A stretch of 64,000 nt of DNA from the NCBI GenBank assembly GCA_023381415.1, contig JAMCUN010000007.1, positions 1-64,000 on the forward strand, written 5' to 3'. Of this stretch, positions 28,849 to 38,321 are shown one piece after another; positions within the stretch are counted from its first letter, which is position 1, and every line of letters begins with the position of its first letter. Under the pieces are notes generated by a model. That model did no database searches. It saw nothing but the letters and a program-made list of their open reading frames with translations, and was not told the origin of the DNA. The translations under genes were made by a program, and so were the position numbers. The DNA is from Thermoplasmatota archaeon. Its GTDB lineage: Archaea > Thermoplasmatota > Thermoplasmata > Thermoplasmatales > GCA-001856825.

Positions 28849-29531
28849 GAGCTGATCTCGAAGGAACAGACCGGATAGTGATACTGGGAGTCAATAAGGC
28901 GCTGAGGGAATCCGGCAGGACAGTAGAAGAGGCATTTTCATCCGGGCATTTTGATATCATACTCATCTCCATCACGGAGGAGGAGGTAGATGGGTTGAGA
29001 AAATACATTGAGAACCCTGTAGAGGTGGAGATGGATGACGTTGAGATCATATACGAATATTTCATGAAAAATTTTGGTGATACTTCCATACCGCCCGAGG
29101 CATACATCACAGCGATAAAAATGGCGGACAAGAACGGGGTAGAAGTGAGAGGGATAGACATACCATCAGGGGAATATGAGGACGTCTTTATAGATAACGT
29201 GCAGCTCTCAGATATGCTACTGTTAAGCCTCAGGAGGAGGAGGCTGCTGAAGAAGAGATGGGACCTTTCCGACCTGGATAACTTCATCACCCAGTGGGAT
29301 TCCTATGTTAACAAGGGAGGATACCTCAAGGTGGAGAAGGAGCGTGCGAAGCACATGGCCGCAGAGATAGTGAACAGGAAGAGGGGGAATACCCTGGTTG
29401 TAGTGGAATCAGAGCGCTTCAACGATCTGCTTGAAAGCCTGAGTAGTACTCTCCAAGGATATACACTTCAGGAGAACGTGGGAGGGAAGAGGGCGGTTTC
29501 GTCAGGTGGACTCTCCCAAAGCGTTTCTTGA
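28845..29531 (+). CDS. Conserved hypothetical protein
   Basis: 228 aa, TTG start overlapping the upstream stop; 3' end overlaps antisense rlmE (29419-29531). Confidence 0.5.
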   Translation: MRADLEGTDRIVILGVNKALRESGRTVEEAFSSGHFDIILISITEEEVDGLRKYIENPVEVEMDDVEIIYEYFMKNFGDTSIPPEAYITAIKMADKNGVEVRGIDIPSGEYEDVFIDNVQLSDMLLLSLRRRRLLKKRWDLSDLDNFITQWDSYVNKGGYLKVEKERAKHMAAEIVNRKRGNTLVVVESERFNDLLESLSSTLQGYTLQENVGGKRAVSSGGLSQSVS

Positions 29532-30027
29532 ATTCTTTCTTCATCTCTTCCGTGAGGTCCCCCTGAAGGGTCTTGACTAGCGCCTTGCCGTTTCTTGTAA
29601 GAACTCTATCGCATATATCAAGGACTCTCTTCACGATGAAGTATGAATTCGCCTGGTCCCTTGACCTGTCGCCGCTTGTGTGCATAAGGATGTCTGAGAG
29701 CACGAGATCGAAGCCTTCTGGAGACAGCTCCAGTACTTTACTCCAGATGTCATCATGAAATATGTCTCCCCTCAGGAAATGGACGTCCTTTATCCTCCCC
29801 ATAAGGGTCAGGTCCAGTGCTACGTTTATCCCATCTCCATTAACCATAGAGCAGTACTGGCTCCACCCGCCTGGAGAAGAACCAAGGTCAAGTATCCTCA
29901 TTCCATTCTGTATGAGTTCGAATTTCTCGTCCATCTGCTTAAGTTTGTATATCGCCCTGCTCCTGAACCCCTCCGTTCTAGCTTTCTTATAATAAGGCTC
30001 TGATCTTCTCCTCTGAATCCACGACAT
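29419..30027 (-). CDS. rlmE: RrmJ/FtsJ-family RNA 2'-O-methyltransferase
   Basis: 'YKKARTEGFRSRAIYKLKQMDEKF', 'MRILDLGSSPGGWSQY', 'FDLVLSDILMHTSGDRSRDQANSY', 'NGKALVKTLQGD'. Confidence 0.93.
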   Translation of the reverse strand: MSWIQRRRSEPYYKKARTEGFRSRAIYKLKQMDEKFELIQNGMRILDLGSSPGGWSQYCSMVNGDGINVALDLTLMGRIKDVHFLRGDIFHDDIWSKVLELSPEGFDLVLSDILMHTSGDRSRDQANSYFIVKRVLDICDRVLTRNGKALVKTLQGDLTEEMKKEFKKRFGRVHLTKPPSSLPRSPEVYILGEYYSGFQADR

Positions 30028-30034
30028 CTGAAAT

Positions 30035-30409
30035 TTACTTTACCAGTTTTTCGTAAGCCTCTTTCTTCATCAGGCTGTTTACTTCGGAAGGCTTGCTCAT
30101 CTGGAGTTTAACGATCCAGGCATCGTAAGGATTCTTGTTAATCTCCTCAGGTGTCTTTTCAAGGGCCTTGTTAACTTCAATGACCTTGCCTGTAATTGGA
30201 GAATAGAAATCCTCTGCAGATTTCACGCTCTCGACAGTTCCTATTATTTCTCCTGCCTTTATGATTGCCCCAATCTTAGGGAAGTCAACGTATACTATAT
30301 CAGACATTTGATTCTGGGCAAAATCTGTGATACCGACCGATGCTATATCTCCGTCAATCTTGAGCCATTCGTGCGTTTTGGTGTAGTATAGACCGTCTTT
30401 AACGATCAT
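30035..30409 (-). CDS. gcvH: Glycine cleavage system H protein
   Basis: 'LYYTKTHEWLKIDGDIASVGITDFAQNQMSDIVYVDFPKIG', lipoyl site 'GTVESVKSAEDFYSPITGKVIEVN'. Confidence 0.96.
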   Translation of the reverse strand: MIVKDGLYYTKTHEWLKIDGDIASVGITDFAQNQMSDIVYVDFPKIGAIIKAGEIIGTVESVKSAEDFYSPITGKVIEVNKALEKTPEEINKNPYDAWIVKLQMSKPSEVNSLMKKEAYEKLVK

Positions 30410-30465
30410 AATCCACCGATGTCAAAGGAGGCAAAAAGTTTTGCGGAATAATCTATTTAAAGCAG

Positions 30466-30975
30466 GTGAGAAGTTTCGTTGCAATTAGTCTGAGGCCAAA
30501 CGATATACTTGAAAGTGCAATCCATCAGGTAGGGCAATCAGGAAAATCTGTAGAGGGAAGGAACCTGCACATCACCCTGAAGTTTCTCGGGGAGGTGAAA
30601 GAAATAGAGGAAATAAGAAAGAACCTAGGCAACATAAGGTTCGGCAAATTCACAGTCACACTCAAGGGAATGGGAGCTTTCCCAACGGTCCAGAATGGCA
30701 GGGTCCTTTTCGTCAAGGCGATTCCTGAGGATGTGCTGAAGTCACTTGCGAGAGAAGTTGATTCTATGACGGAGGATATACCTTTGGACCATCCCTTCAC
30801 CCCCCACATCACTCTGCTCAGAGCCAGGTATCGCAGGAATTTCTCGGATATCGTTTCAAGATACGAGAATACCAAGTTCCTGGAACAGGATGTTACCTCA
30901 TTCGCGCTTTTCGAATCTATACTGAAACCGACAGGCCCTATCTACAACGTGATAGAGGAATATCAGCTGATGTAG
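30466..30975 (+). CDS. thpR: RNA 2',3'-cyclic phosphodiesterase (LigT/ThpR family)
   Basis: Two HxT motifs: 'RNLHITLKFLGEV' and 'HPFTPHITLLRARY'; 'MRSFVAISL' start. Confidence 0.93.
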   Translation: MRSFVAISLRPNDILESAIHQVGQSGKSVEGRNLHITLKFLGEVKEIEEIRKNLGNIRFGKFTVTLKGMGAFPTVQNGRVLFVKAIPEDVLKSLAREVDSMTEDIPLDHPFTPHITLLRARYRRNFSDIVSRYENTKFLEQDVTSFALFESILKPTGPIYNVIEEYQLM

Positions 30976-31220
30976 TTAACGTCGCCCTTCTCCTGTTTCT
31001 CTTTCTCCTCTGTCTGCTCCAGGACGTCAACATACAGAATTGTGCTTACAGGAATGATCCTAAGTTTCTCGTTCTTCGATGTGCCTATGTTCAAGAGTAT
31101 GGCAGGTTCCTCCCCCATAGTCAGGAAACCTTCGAGTATTCCTTCAGAAACTACATTCTCCTCGGTTGAGCTAGCAGAAAATATCCTGTACCTTGATCCT
31201 TTCGTGAGATGCGTCATCAT
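30963..31220 (-). CDS. Hypothetical small protein, possibly Sm-like beta fold
   Basis: 85 aa; alternating beta pattern 'GSRYRIFSASSTEENVVSEGILEGFLTMGEEPAILLNIG...KLRIIPVSTILYVDVLE'. Fold call is speculative. Confidence 0.5.
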   Translation of the reverse strand: MMTHLTKGSRYRIFSASSTEENVVSEGILEGFLTMGEEPAILLNIGTSKNEKLRIIPVSTILYVDVLEQTEEKEKQEKGDVNYIS

Positions 31221-31222
31221 TT

Positions 31223-31648
31223 CTAGTCACCAACCATTGCCTGTATGCTTTCCACTCTCTTCCTGTAATTGTCCATCGCCATCTTGACGTTAGATTCCAC
31301 GAAGTTCCATGCAAGGGGGAGTGAATTGTACCTCATCACATACCCCTTCTCCTTCCCCAGCTGCACCTCCTGAATTATCTCAAGACCCTTCAGACGGTTG
31401 AGATGCCTGTATAGGGTCGGCTTCGTCGTATCTAGATACGTCATCATTTCGTTAACTGGCCAGGTCTTGTCCGCCCGTAAGAGGAAAACGTCCTTGAACA
31501 GCCTGAATGGAACGCTCTTCCTCACAGTTTCCAGGCTGAATTCCCCCCTTTCCTCTAAATAACCAATGTCGAAAAGGAACTCAGAAAGGAGTCTATCGAT
31601 GTCATTGCTAACTGAGGGATTTTTGAGTTTGACCTGGAGTTCAAACAT
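31223..31648 (-). CDS. Winged-helix transcriptional regulator
   Basis: 141 aa; 'VNEMMTYLDTTKPTLYRHLNRLKGLEIIQEVQLGKEKGYVMRYNSLPLAW'. Confidence 0.78.
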   Translation of the reverse strand: MFELQVKLKNPSVSNDIDRLLSEFLFDIGYLEERGEFSLETVRKSVPFRLFKDVFLLRADKTWPVNEMMTYLDTTKPTLYRHLNRLKGLEIIQEVQLGKEKGYVMRYNSLPLAWNFVESNVKMAMDNYRKRVESIQAMVGD

Positions 31649-31998
31649 GGAAACTCTATTTTCTTGATATTCTTATTCTTTTCTTGATTGAATGGGATAG
31701 CGATTTGCAGAGAGACGAGGACCGGATATGGCACAATTCTTAAATAATGCATTTTTCTTTCACAACTTGACCTCTGAGGAGGACTAGTTTAATTTGACCG
31801 AAGGAGAAAACGAAGATTCAGACCCAGGCGGCACGTCCGTTTTGCGTGTCACTTGTTTAGAGTACGTGTTCGGTCCAAGTTCTGTTTTTAAAGAATTAGC
31901 GGACACGAACACATTGAGCACTGTAGAGAGAACAGTCACGAGACAAAAGGGCTATGATGAGCCAGTAGACAGATCGCTGTATTCGGGGGCGGGCACAG

Positions 31999-33063
31999 GT
32001 GAGTGAAATGGACAGGGCTGTTATACTCGCGGAGAAGGTGTTTTCCTCCACCTACGGCAAGACGGCTCACGGGCTTGTGAGATATTCCACGCGTTTCAAG
32101 ATCGTCGCGGTTATAGATTCACAGCTTGTAGGGCTCGATGCAGGGGAGTATCTGGAGGGAAGGAACAAGGGGATACCCATTGTGGCTACTCTGGATGATT
32201 CACTCAAGTTCAATCCAAAGTATCTCATCGTTGGTGCGGCTACAGACGGAGGAGTCCTACCTGCAGAATACAGGGAAGTGATAAGGAGGGCGATCGGAAT
32301 GGGGATAGGGATAATCAATGGGCTCCATGATTTTGTTTCTGACGATCCTGAGCTCAACGGACTGGCCCGCGAAAAGAACGTAGAAATCATAGATGTCAGG
32401 AAGATGTTCAGGGACAGGAAAATTCCTTTCACGGGAGAGATTGAGAAAGTAAAATCCTTCAAGATCGCAGTCCTGGGAACTGACAGCGCAATCGGAAAGA
32501 GAACGACAACGATCATGCTCATGAACGAACTGAAGAGAAGGGGTTTCAGCGCCGAGATGGTCGGGACGGGGCAGACATCGTGGATGCAGGGCATAGAGCA
32601 CACTGCAGTCATAGACGCAACTATCAACGATTTTGTCGCAGGAGCAATAGAGAATGAAGTTGTTGGTGTGTGGAAGAAGTATGCCCCTGATTTCATACTT
32701 CTTGAGGGGCAGGGTTCGGTAGTTCATCCAGCATATCCTGGAAGTTTCGAGATTATAGCTGCAGGAAGACCGGATGCAATAATACTTCAGGATGCTCCTG
32801 GAAGAAAGTTCCTCGACGGATTCGAGCGCTATCCTATGCCAGAACCCGGGAAGGTCATTAAGATACTTGAACTGTTATCTGGAAAGAAGGTAATAGCCAT
32901 AACAATTAACACCCAGAATCTCACGGCGCAGGAGGCTCTGCAAGCATCACAGGAGTATGAAATGAAGTACCACATTCCCGCTATCATTCCAATGATAGAC
33001 ATTGAAAGACTAGGAGAACTGGTGGCTGAATTTGCAAGCCAGAAGCAAGTTGTTATCGATTGA
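31999..33063 (+). CDS. DUF1611 family protein (P-loop NTPase-like)
   Basis: 354 aa; 'FKIAVLGTDSAIGKRTTTIMLMNELKRRGFSAEMVGTGQTSWMQG', 'ILLEGQGSVVHPAYPGSFEIIAAGRPDAIILQDAPGRK'. Confidence 0.88.
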   Translation: MSEMDRAVILAEKVFSSTYGKTAHGLVRYSTRFKIVAVIDSQLVGLDAGEYLEGRNKGIPIVATLDDSLKFNPKYLIVGAATDGGVLPAEYREVIRRAIGMGIGIINGLHDFVSDDPELNGLAREKNVEIIDVRKMFRDRKIPFTGEIEKVKSFKIAVLGTDSAIGKRTTTIMLMNELKRRGFSAEMVGTGQTSWMQGIEHTAVIDATINDFVAGAIENEVVGVWKKYAPDFILLEGQGSVVHPAYPGSFEIIAAGRPDAIILQDAPGRKFLDGFERYPMPEPGKVIKILELLSGKKVIAITINTQNLTAQEALQASQEYEMKYHIPAIIPMIDIERLGELVAEFASQKQVVID

Positions 33064-34414
33064 AAAAGTAAGATTGCTTGAGCCTGAGCTCCGGAATGAT
33101 CTTATCTCATTGAAATACCTGGTTGACGGCGAAGATATTTCAATATCGTTCAAGTACGACTTCCCAATATCTATAGACAGGCAGGATATCAGACTGCTGT
33201 CCCTCATACCCCTGGTGAACTACTCCCTATTCACTGAGCGCATAGACGCCGAATTTCCTATAACTAAGGAAGACTATGATTTCATCAACAAAATGATGGT
33301 CATCAACAGCAGGGAGATATACGTCAACAAGTTGCTCAAGAGAGGGGAATTCTACAGGGATGAATTCATTCCGACTTCCCCGAACGAAGATGAGGCGAGC
33401 CACTCTCCCCAACTTGACGTAAGAATAGAACAGAATTCAAGGAGTCCTTACAAGAAGGATGGATCAGTTGCTATAATGTCAAGCGGAGGGAAGGACAGTC
33501 TTCTCACCTACGGCATAATGAAGGAGATAGGGGCGAACGTATATCCGATATTCATAAACGAATCCGGGGGGCACTGGAAGACAGCTAGCGTGGCATACGA
33601 CTATTTCAGAGCTAACAACAAGAATACGCTGAGGATATGGACGACAATAGACAGATTCTACAGGAAGATGAATTCAAAGGTAAAGGCGCTAAATGACAGA
33701 GCACTTTCAATGTGGTCTGACACTTATCCTGTGCAGTTGTTCATATTCCCCGTCTACCTGTTTTCCTCTCTTCCCTACTACACGAAATTCGGCATATCAG
33801 GGGTAATGAAGGGTGACGAATTTGATGATCCCAGAGCGTTCGTACCTGAGTTTGGGATCAACCACTATTACGCGATCTACGACCAGACGCAATCTTTCGA
33901 CGTTGCACTAAATGAATACTTCAGGAAGATAGGCTACGACATCAGGTTCTACTCGGCAGTCAGGAACATAACTGGGCTGGTGGAAGAGAGGATACTGTTC
34001 AACAGGTACCCGGAACTTGCGAGGTTACAGAGGTCCTGTCACAGCTGCCATGATGAGAACGGAGAGATAGTTCCGTGCGGCAGGTGCACCAAATGTGACG
34101 GAATACTCCTGTTCCTTACAGCCAATTCATTGGACCCTAGGTTGATCAACTATAAAGAACAGGACGTAAAGGATTTCGAAAACACCTACATGGAAAGAAA
34201 ATTCAGGCTGGACGAGGATGAGAGGGAGCATTGCAAGTATCTGATCTCTAAGGGGACAAGAGGAAGGTACAGCCGGCATATAGAAAAAATTCATGAAGAC
34301 CCGGGTTTCAGCGATAGCAGCCTGATAGACGAAGCGTGGCGCGAGAAGATTATGGCAATACTGAGGGAATATACTGAGGGCACCACTCATCTGGAAAACG
34401 GCGAGTGGGTCTAG
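33032..34414 (+). CDS. PP-loop (N-type ATP pyrophosphatase) family protein with Cys cluster
   Basis: 460 aa (TTG start); PP-loop 'VAIMSSGGKDSLLTYGIM'; 'SCHSCHDENGEIVPCGRCTKCDGIL' (possible metal site). 5' end overlaps the DUF1611 gene. Confidence 0.78.
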   Translation: MQARSKLLSIEKVRLLEPELRNDLISLKYLVDGEDISISFKYDFPISIDRQDIRLLSLIPLVNYSLFTERIDAEFPITKEDYDFINKMMVINSREIYVNKLLKRGEFYRDEFIPTSPNEDEASHSPQLDVRIEQNSRSPYKKDGSVAIMSSGGKDSLLTYGIMKEIGANVYPIFINESGGHWKTASVAYDYFRANNKNTLRIWTTIDRFYRKMNSKVKALNDRALSMWSDTYPVQLFIFPVYLFSSLPYYTKFGISGVMKGDEFDDPRAFVPEFGINHYYAIYDQTQSFDVALNEYFRKIGYDIRFYSAVRNITGLVEERILFNRYPELARLQRSCHSCHDENGEIVPCGRCTKCDGILLFLTANSLDPRLINYKEQDVKDFENTYMERKFRLDEDEREHCKYLISKGTRGRYSRHIEKIHEDPGFSDSSLIDEAWREKIMAILREYTEGTTHLENGEWV

Positions 34415-34899
34415 AAGTACAATTTCTCTATCTCCAGCACCTCGCCTGAATTTTTTGCCTTTGAGTAGTCATCCAGTGGATTCCTGTTTAGGTTCAGGAA
34501 CTGAATCCCCCAAGAGAATTTTTGGAGGAGTTTCTCCGCAGTTTCTCTCTGTCCTAGGATGTAATAGGACGCAGCGATTGCCTCGACTGTCGAGAGCTTA
34601 TACGGCTTTCCGTAATTCACCGGATTGGCCGCTAGCAAGAATGGCAAGGAACGTGTGGACTCTGGGGGAAAATGATAATTGCCGACGTTCTCCCAGGAAA
34701 CATCTATCGCAACAAGATGTCTGTATGCTGAGTCTGCCGGAGAAAGCCTGATCATGGAGTCAGAGTAGAGGATGACGCTTCTAGAAGGGATCCTGCCGAT
34801 GAAGGCTGCAAGTCCCAGTCTCCTGAGCTTCCTGGCTGAACACTTCTTCGGGTCGTCTTCGTTCTTGTAAAGGATCAGGGGCAGGGTATCCACCATCAC
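34411..34899 (-). CDS. tsr3: Tsr3/DUF367 family rRNA aminocarboxypropyltransferase
   Basis: 'DDPKKCSARKLRRLGLA', 'AIDVSWENV', 'RSLPFLLAANPVNYGKPYKLSTVEAIAASYYILG', 'FSWGIQFLNLNRNPLDDYSKA'. Confidence 0.93.
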   Translation of the reverse strand: MMVDTLPLILYKNEDDPKKCSARKLRRLGLAAFIGRIPSRSVILYSDSMIRLSPADSAYRHLVAIDVSWENVGNYHFPPESTRSLPFLLAANPVNYGKPYKLSTVEAIAASYYILGQRETAEKLLQKFSWGIQFLNLNRNPLDDYSKAKNSGEVLEIEKLYF

Positions 34900-34951
34900 G
34901 TTTGAAGTATGAATTAAGATAAATCTTTATTCGCATCCTCCATCATCACCC

Positions 34952-36214
34952 ATGTCCAGCTCTAGTATTTCTGGATTCTACAAGCTATCCGTAGAGGAGA
35001 GGAGGGATATTCTGAAAAAGATGGGGAACCTCAGTGAGGACGAGATGACCCTCTTGAGGAATATGGGTAGTCTGGGGGAATCCACAGCTGACCACATGAT
35101 AGAGAATGTAGTTTCAGTTATGGAGATCCCAGTGGGAATTGCAGTTAATTTCCTTGTCAACGATAGGGACTACCTTGTACCTATGGCTATTGAAGAACCA
35201 AGCGTGGTAGCTGCGGCATCAAATGCGGCAAGAATGGCCAGGGTAAAAGGGGGCTTCAGATCTGTTTCAACCGAACCCATTATGATCGGGCAGATTGAAA
35301 TGACAGGGACTTCAGACCCATTCGGAGCGAAGTTCAGAATACTTGAAAAGAAGAAGGAGCTTTTGGATCTGGCAAATTCTCAGGACCCGGTGCTCCTGAA
35401 GGTTGGCGGAGGGGCAAAGGACATTGAAGTGAGGGTCATAGACGAGAAGGAACCTATGGTGGTTGTTCATCTTATAGTCGACGTGAGGGACGCAATGGGC
35501 GCAAACGCTGTCAACACAATGGCGGAATACCTGGCCCCGCACATAGCAGAAATAGCTAAGGGAAACGTTAGATTGAGGATATTAAGCAACCTGGCAACTT
35601 ACAGAATGACAAGGTCGTATGCGGTGTTTGACAGGAAGACAATAGGAGGAGACGATGCAGTCAATGGTATTGTGGAAGCCTACAGGTTCGCAAGCATCGA
35701 CCCGTACAGGGCGACCACGCACAACAAAGGGATAATGAACGGAATAGATGCCGTGTTGATTGCAACAGCAAATGACTGGAGAGCCATAGAAGCCGGGGCG
35801 CATGCGTACGCCGCAATGAACAAGTACACTTCCCTATCAAAGTGGGAGATAAATGACGAAGGGGATCTTGTCGGTTACATAGAGCTTCCACTGGCGGTTG
35901 GAATAGTTGGCGGAGCAACGGCTACACATCCGAAGGCGAAGCTCATGAGGAAGATCCTCGGAATTACGTCTGCAAAGGAGTTTGCAAACGTTCTTGCATC
36001 AGTAGGGCTGGCACAGAACTTCGGGGCAATAAGGGCCCTTGCAATGGAGGGGATTCAGAAAGGCCACATGGAACTGCACGCAAGGAATGTTGCAGTGTCA
36101 GCAGGTGCGAAAGGGGAAGAGATTGATAAATTGGCAGAAATGATGGTCAGGGAGAGGAAAATCAGGGTGGATGTGGCAGGGGAGATGCTTAAGAAGTTGA
36201 GAGGCACTAACTAG
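34952..36214 (+). CDS. mvaA: Hydroxymethylglutaryl-CoA reductase (class II-like)
   Basis: 420 aa; 'ENVVSVMEIPVGIAVNFLVNDRDYLVPMAIEEPSVVAAASNAARM', 'DVRDAMGANAVNTMAE', 'ATHNKGIMNGIDAVLIATANDWRAIEAGAHAYA'. Confidence 0.95.
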   Translation: MSSSSISGFYKLSVEERRDILKKMGNLSEDEMTLLRNMGSLGESTADHMIENVVSVMEIPVGIAVNFLVNDRDYLVPMAIEEPSVVAAASNAARMARVKGGFRSVSTEPIMIGQIEMTGTSDPFGAKFRILEKKKELLDLANSQDPVLLKVGGGAKDIEVRVIDEKEPMVVVHLIVDVRDAMGANAVNTMAEYLAPHIAEIAKGNVRLRILSNLATYRMTRSYAVFDRKTIGGDDAVNGIVEAYRFASIDPYRATTHNKGIMNGIDAVLIATANDWRAIEAGAHAYAAMNKYTSLSKWEINDEGDLVGYIELPLAVGIVGGATATHPKAKLMRKILGITSAKEFANVLASVGLAQNFGAIRALAMEGIQKGHMELHARNVAVSAGAKGEEIDKLAEMMVRERKIRVDVAGEMLKKLRGTN

Positions 36215-36735
36215 GTACTGGAGCTGAAGGAATTCCCATCATTTTCATCCCAGACATTCCTTTCGGATTCTACATAGATCCCATCCTTTGAGTCGCCCCT
36301 GAACCTAGACGTGACGTTCCAGTACCTGTCCCATATCAGGAGGATGAAATGCTGACTGTCCACCTTCCTGTTTTCCGGATCTCCTCTTATCTTATTTAGA
36401 AAGGCAGTGTCCTCGATGGAGTCATCCGCTATCGTGTCAACGTACTTTTCCATCATAGCCCTCAAGGCTATCCTGCCAAATACCGGGTATTTCTTCAGAA
36501 GTTCAAGTTCCTGAGGTGTCTGGTCGACTATCTCATTCAGGTAAACCTTCCCACCCTCTATCCTCAGTGTCCCAACTTCCCTGTCAGATATGACTATGTT
36601 GACCAATCCATCCTTCTTTTCAGATTCTATTTTGCTCAATAATTCTGCAAACGACTCGTTTTCATACGGTACTTTCATTGAACTTGATATTCCCCTGTAC
36701 ACTACCTTACGTTCCTCATCTTCAGATCTTTCCAT
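36211..36735 (-). CDS. Conserved hypothetical protein
   Basis: 174 aa; 4-nt convergent overlap with the HMGR stop. Confidence 0.5.
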   Translation of the reverse strand: MERSEDEERKVVYRGISSSMKVPYENESFAELLSKIESEKKDGLVNIVISDREVGTLRIEGGKVYLNEIVDQTPQELELLKKYPVFGRIALRAMMEKYVDTIADDSIEDTAFLNKIRGDPENRKVDSQHFILLIWDRYWNVTSRFRGDSKDGIYVESERNVWDENDGNSFSSST

Positions 36736-36839
36736 TACTCTAAAGGAAACAGAATCAATAGATAAACATTAATGCAGCAAATGGAGCTAAATATTCAACA
36801 GAAAATGTTAATATAGAGCATTTATCACGTTTGATTGTG

Positions 36840-37010
36840 ATGCAGAAACTAGGAGAGGTCGATGTATATCACGACGGGGAGACATTTAGGGTAGTCATCT
36901 CATATTCGAACGGTGATGAGCTTGTACTGGAAGGTGAGGATCTAGAAGAGATTCTAGATCAACTGGCTACAGAAATGTCCGACAAGTATGGTAAGATACA
37001 GCGGGGATAG
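36840..37010 (+). CDS. Small 56-aa acidic protein; 3' end overlaps tRNA-Ser
   Basis: Read directly: MQKLGEVDVYHDGETFRVVISYSNGDELVLEGEDLEEILDQLATEMSDKYGKIQRG*. TATA-like 'ttaatatag' about 25-30 nt upstream of ATG. Below the ORF-track cutoff. Confidence 0.6.
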   Translation: MQKLGEVDVYHDGETFRVVISYSNGDELVLEGEDLEEILDQLATEMSDKYGKIQRG

Positions 37011-37081
37011 CCGAGCGGTAAGGCGACGGCCTGCTAAGCCGTTTCCCTTTGGGAGCGGGGGTTCGATTCCCCCTCCCCGCG
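37001..37081 (+). tRNA. tRNA-Ser (anticodon GCT)
   Basis: Acceptor gcgggga/tccccgc, anticodon loop ctGCTaa, long variable arm, T arm ggggg-ttcgatt-ccccc. Confidence 0.94.
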
Positions 37082-37339
37082 TTCAATTCGGTTCGATTAT
37101 TTCTTGTTCTCATGTTGTCTCACCCTGATTTTCAATACTTTCTTGAAGGACGGCGGAAGCAATCTGGTACTGCTCAGTGCTTCAACTTCCTTAGACCGTA
37201 CTACATACGAAATGGTGGACTTCGACCTCCTAAGCTTTATTCGATTCTATATCGTTGAGTTGGTCTGAGTAGTTACGACATTTTGGTATGTTCCAGGCGT
37301 GCGTTTAGAACTCAGAATCTATGTAAAAGTTGATTGCAA

Positions 37340-37734
37340 TTTCCCTTAGGATAGCTCTACTCCCGCACTTCAAAAAGACTTAAAGAAACTTCGAGTATCT
37401 CTCCAAGAGGGGAGTTGAGGCTGTGATTCCCACCATGAGCAACTCCAGATCCCTGTCGAGTGGAGGTTCTTCAGCGAGGGGGAGGATGGTCAGGAGGATA
37501 ATGGAAATTGGTCTGGAGGAATGGAAGAGGGAAGTGGATTATGGCAAGAGGTGGAGGGTGGAGATATTCTTTTCCGCTCTGAAGCGCACTGTGGGAGAGG
37601 TGATCACGGCCAACAAACTCCTCTACCAGATACAGGAGGCAATCATGAAGATATATGCATATTTCCTGATGAGAAAGAACACGGTGGTGAACTTAATGGT
37701 TGTTGTCCACATTTGTTCTTCCAGCTACTGCTAG
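37340..37734 (+). pseudogene. Degenerate IS4/IS5-like DDE transposase, C-terminal remnant
   Basis: 'GVEAVIPTMSNSRSLSSGGSSARGRMVRRIMEIGLEEWKREVDYGKRWRVEIFFSALKRTVGEVITANKLLYQIQEAIMKIYAYFLMRKNTVVN' is transposase C-terminal sequence; upstream part carries stops. Confidence 0.82.
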
Positions 37735-38321
37735 AACATAATTATAGGGAATGTAACAGTGGTCACATAACTGCTGCTCTGTTCATGATAAACCCATAGA
37801 GTTGGAGTGAGGGAGATTGCAACGTTGAAAGTTCCAGTGTAGTTTCCGGGGACGTATTCACCATCGTGGAATGAATTTGGAGGGATCGGGTACGTAAAAT
37901 TATACACAGCTACTATCACACTATTCTGATGATATTGCGATAAATGAAAGTTAATAATAGGGAGCTGGAAAGGTGACGATGAGTTCTCGATATATCCCGA
38001 GATCGCTACGACTCTAAGTCCAAGAGAGAATGGGTCCATGTTTTTGCTCTCACTTATCACGTTAATGTAGAAAAGGTAGGTATACGTAAGACCTGTATCG
38101 ACTACACCTATCCTAAAATTCTTAACCGTTTGTGTGTCACTGTAGATTATCACAGAGGACTTGACACCTGCAACAGTCTCGTTAATGTATGCAGGCGAAT
38201 ATAGTTCGGAGGTTGGATGCGAGATCCCGGGCACGTACGGAACACTGGAATAACTATAATAAGTGAAAATCAAGAAAAGGGAAACAGCAATAGTTGCTAT
38301 GAGTATTATGGCTCTTTTCAT
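37731..38321 (-). CDS. Hypothetical exported/membrane-anchored protein
   Basis: 196 aa; N-terminal anchor 'MKRAIILIATIAVSLFLIFTYYSY' and a beta-rich, Asn/Ser/Thr-rich ectodomain. Confidence 0.6.
   Translation of the reverse strand: MKRAIILIATIAVSLFLIFTYYSYSSVPYVPGISHPTSELYSPAYINETVAGVKSSVIIYSDTQTVKNFRIGVVDTGLTYTYLFYINVISESKNMDPFSLGLRVVAISGYIENSSSPFQLPIINFHLSQYHQNSVIVAVYNFTYPIPPNSFHDGEYVPGNYTGTFNVAISLTPTLWVYHEQSSSYVTTVTFPIIMF

Noticed and set aside
28727-29290. 187-aa minus-strand Ser-rich ORF
   Set aside because: Antisense shadow of two sense-strand genes (HTH regulator and hypothetical).
32067-32696. 209-aa minus-strand ORF antisense to DUF1611
   Set aside because: Ser/Ile-rich antisense shadow typical of GA-biased coding genes; the sense frame has clear motifs.
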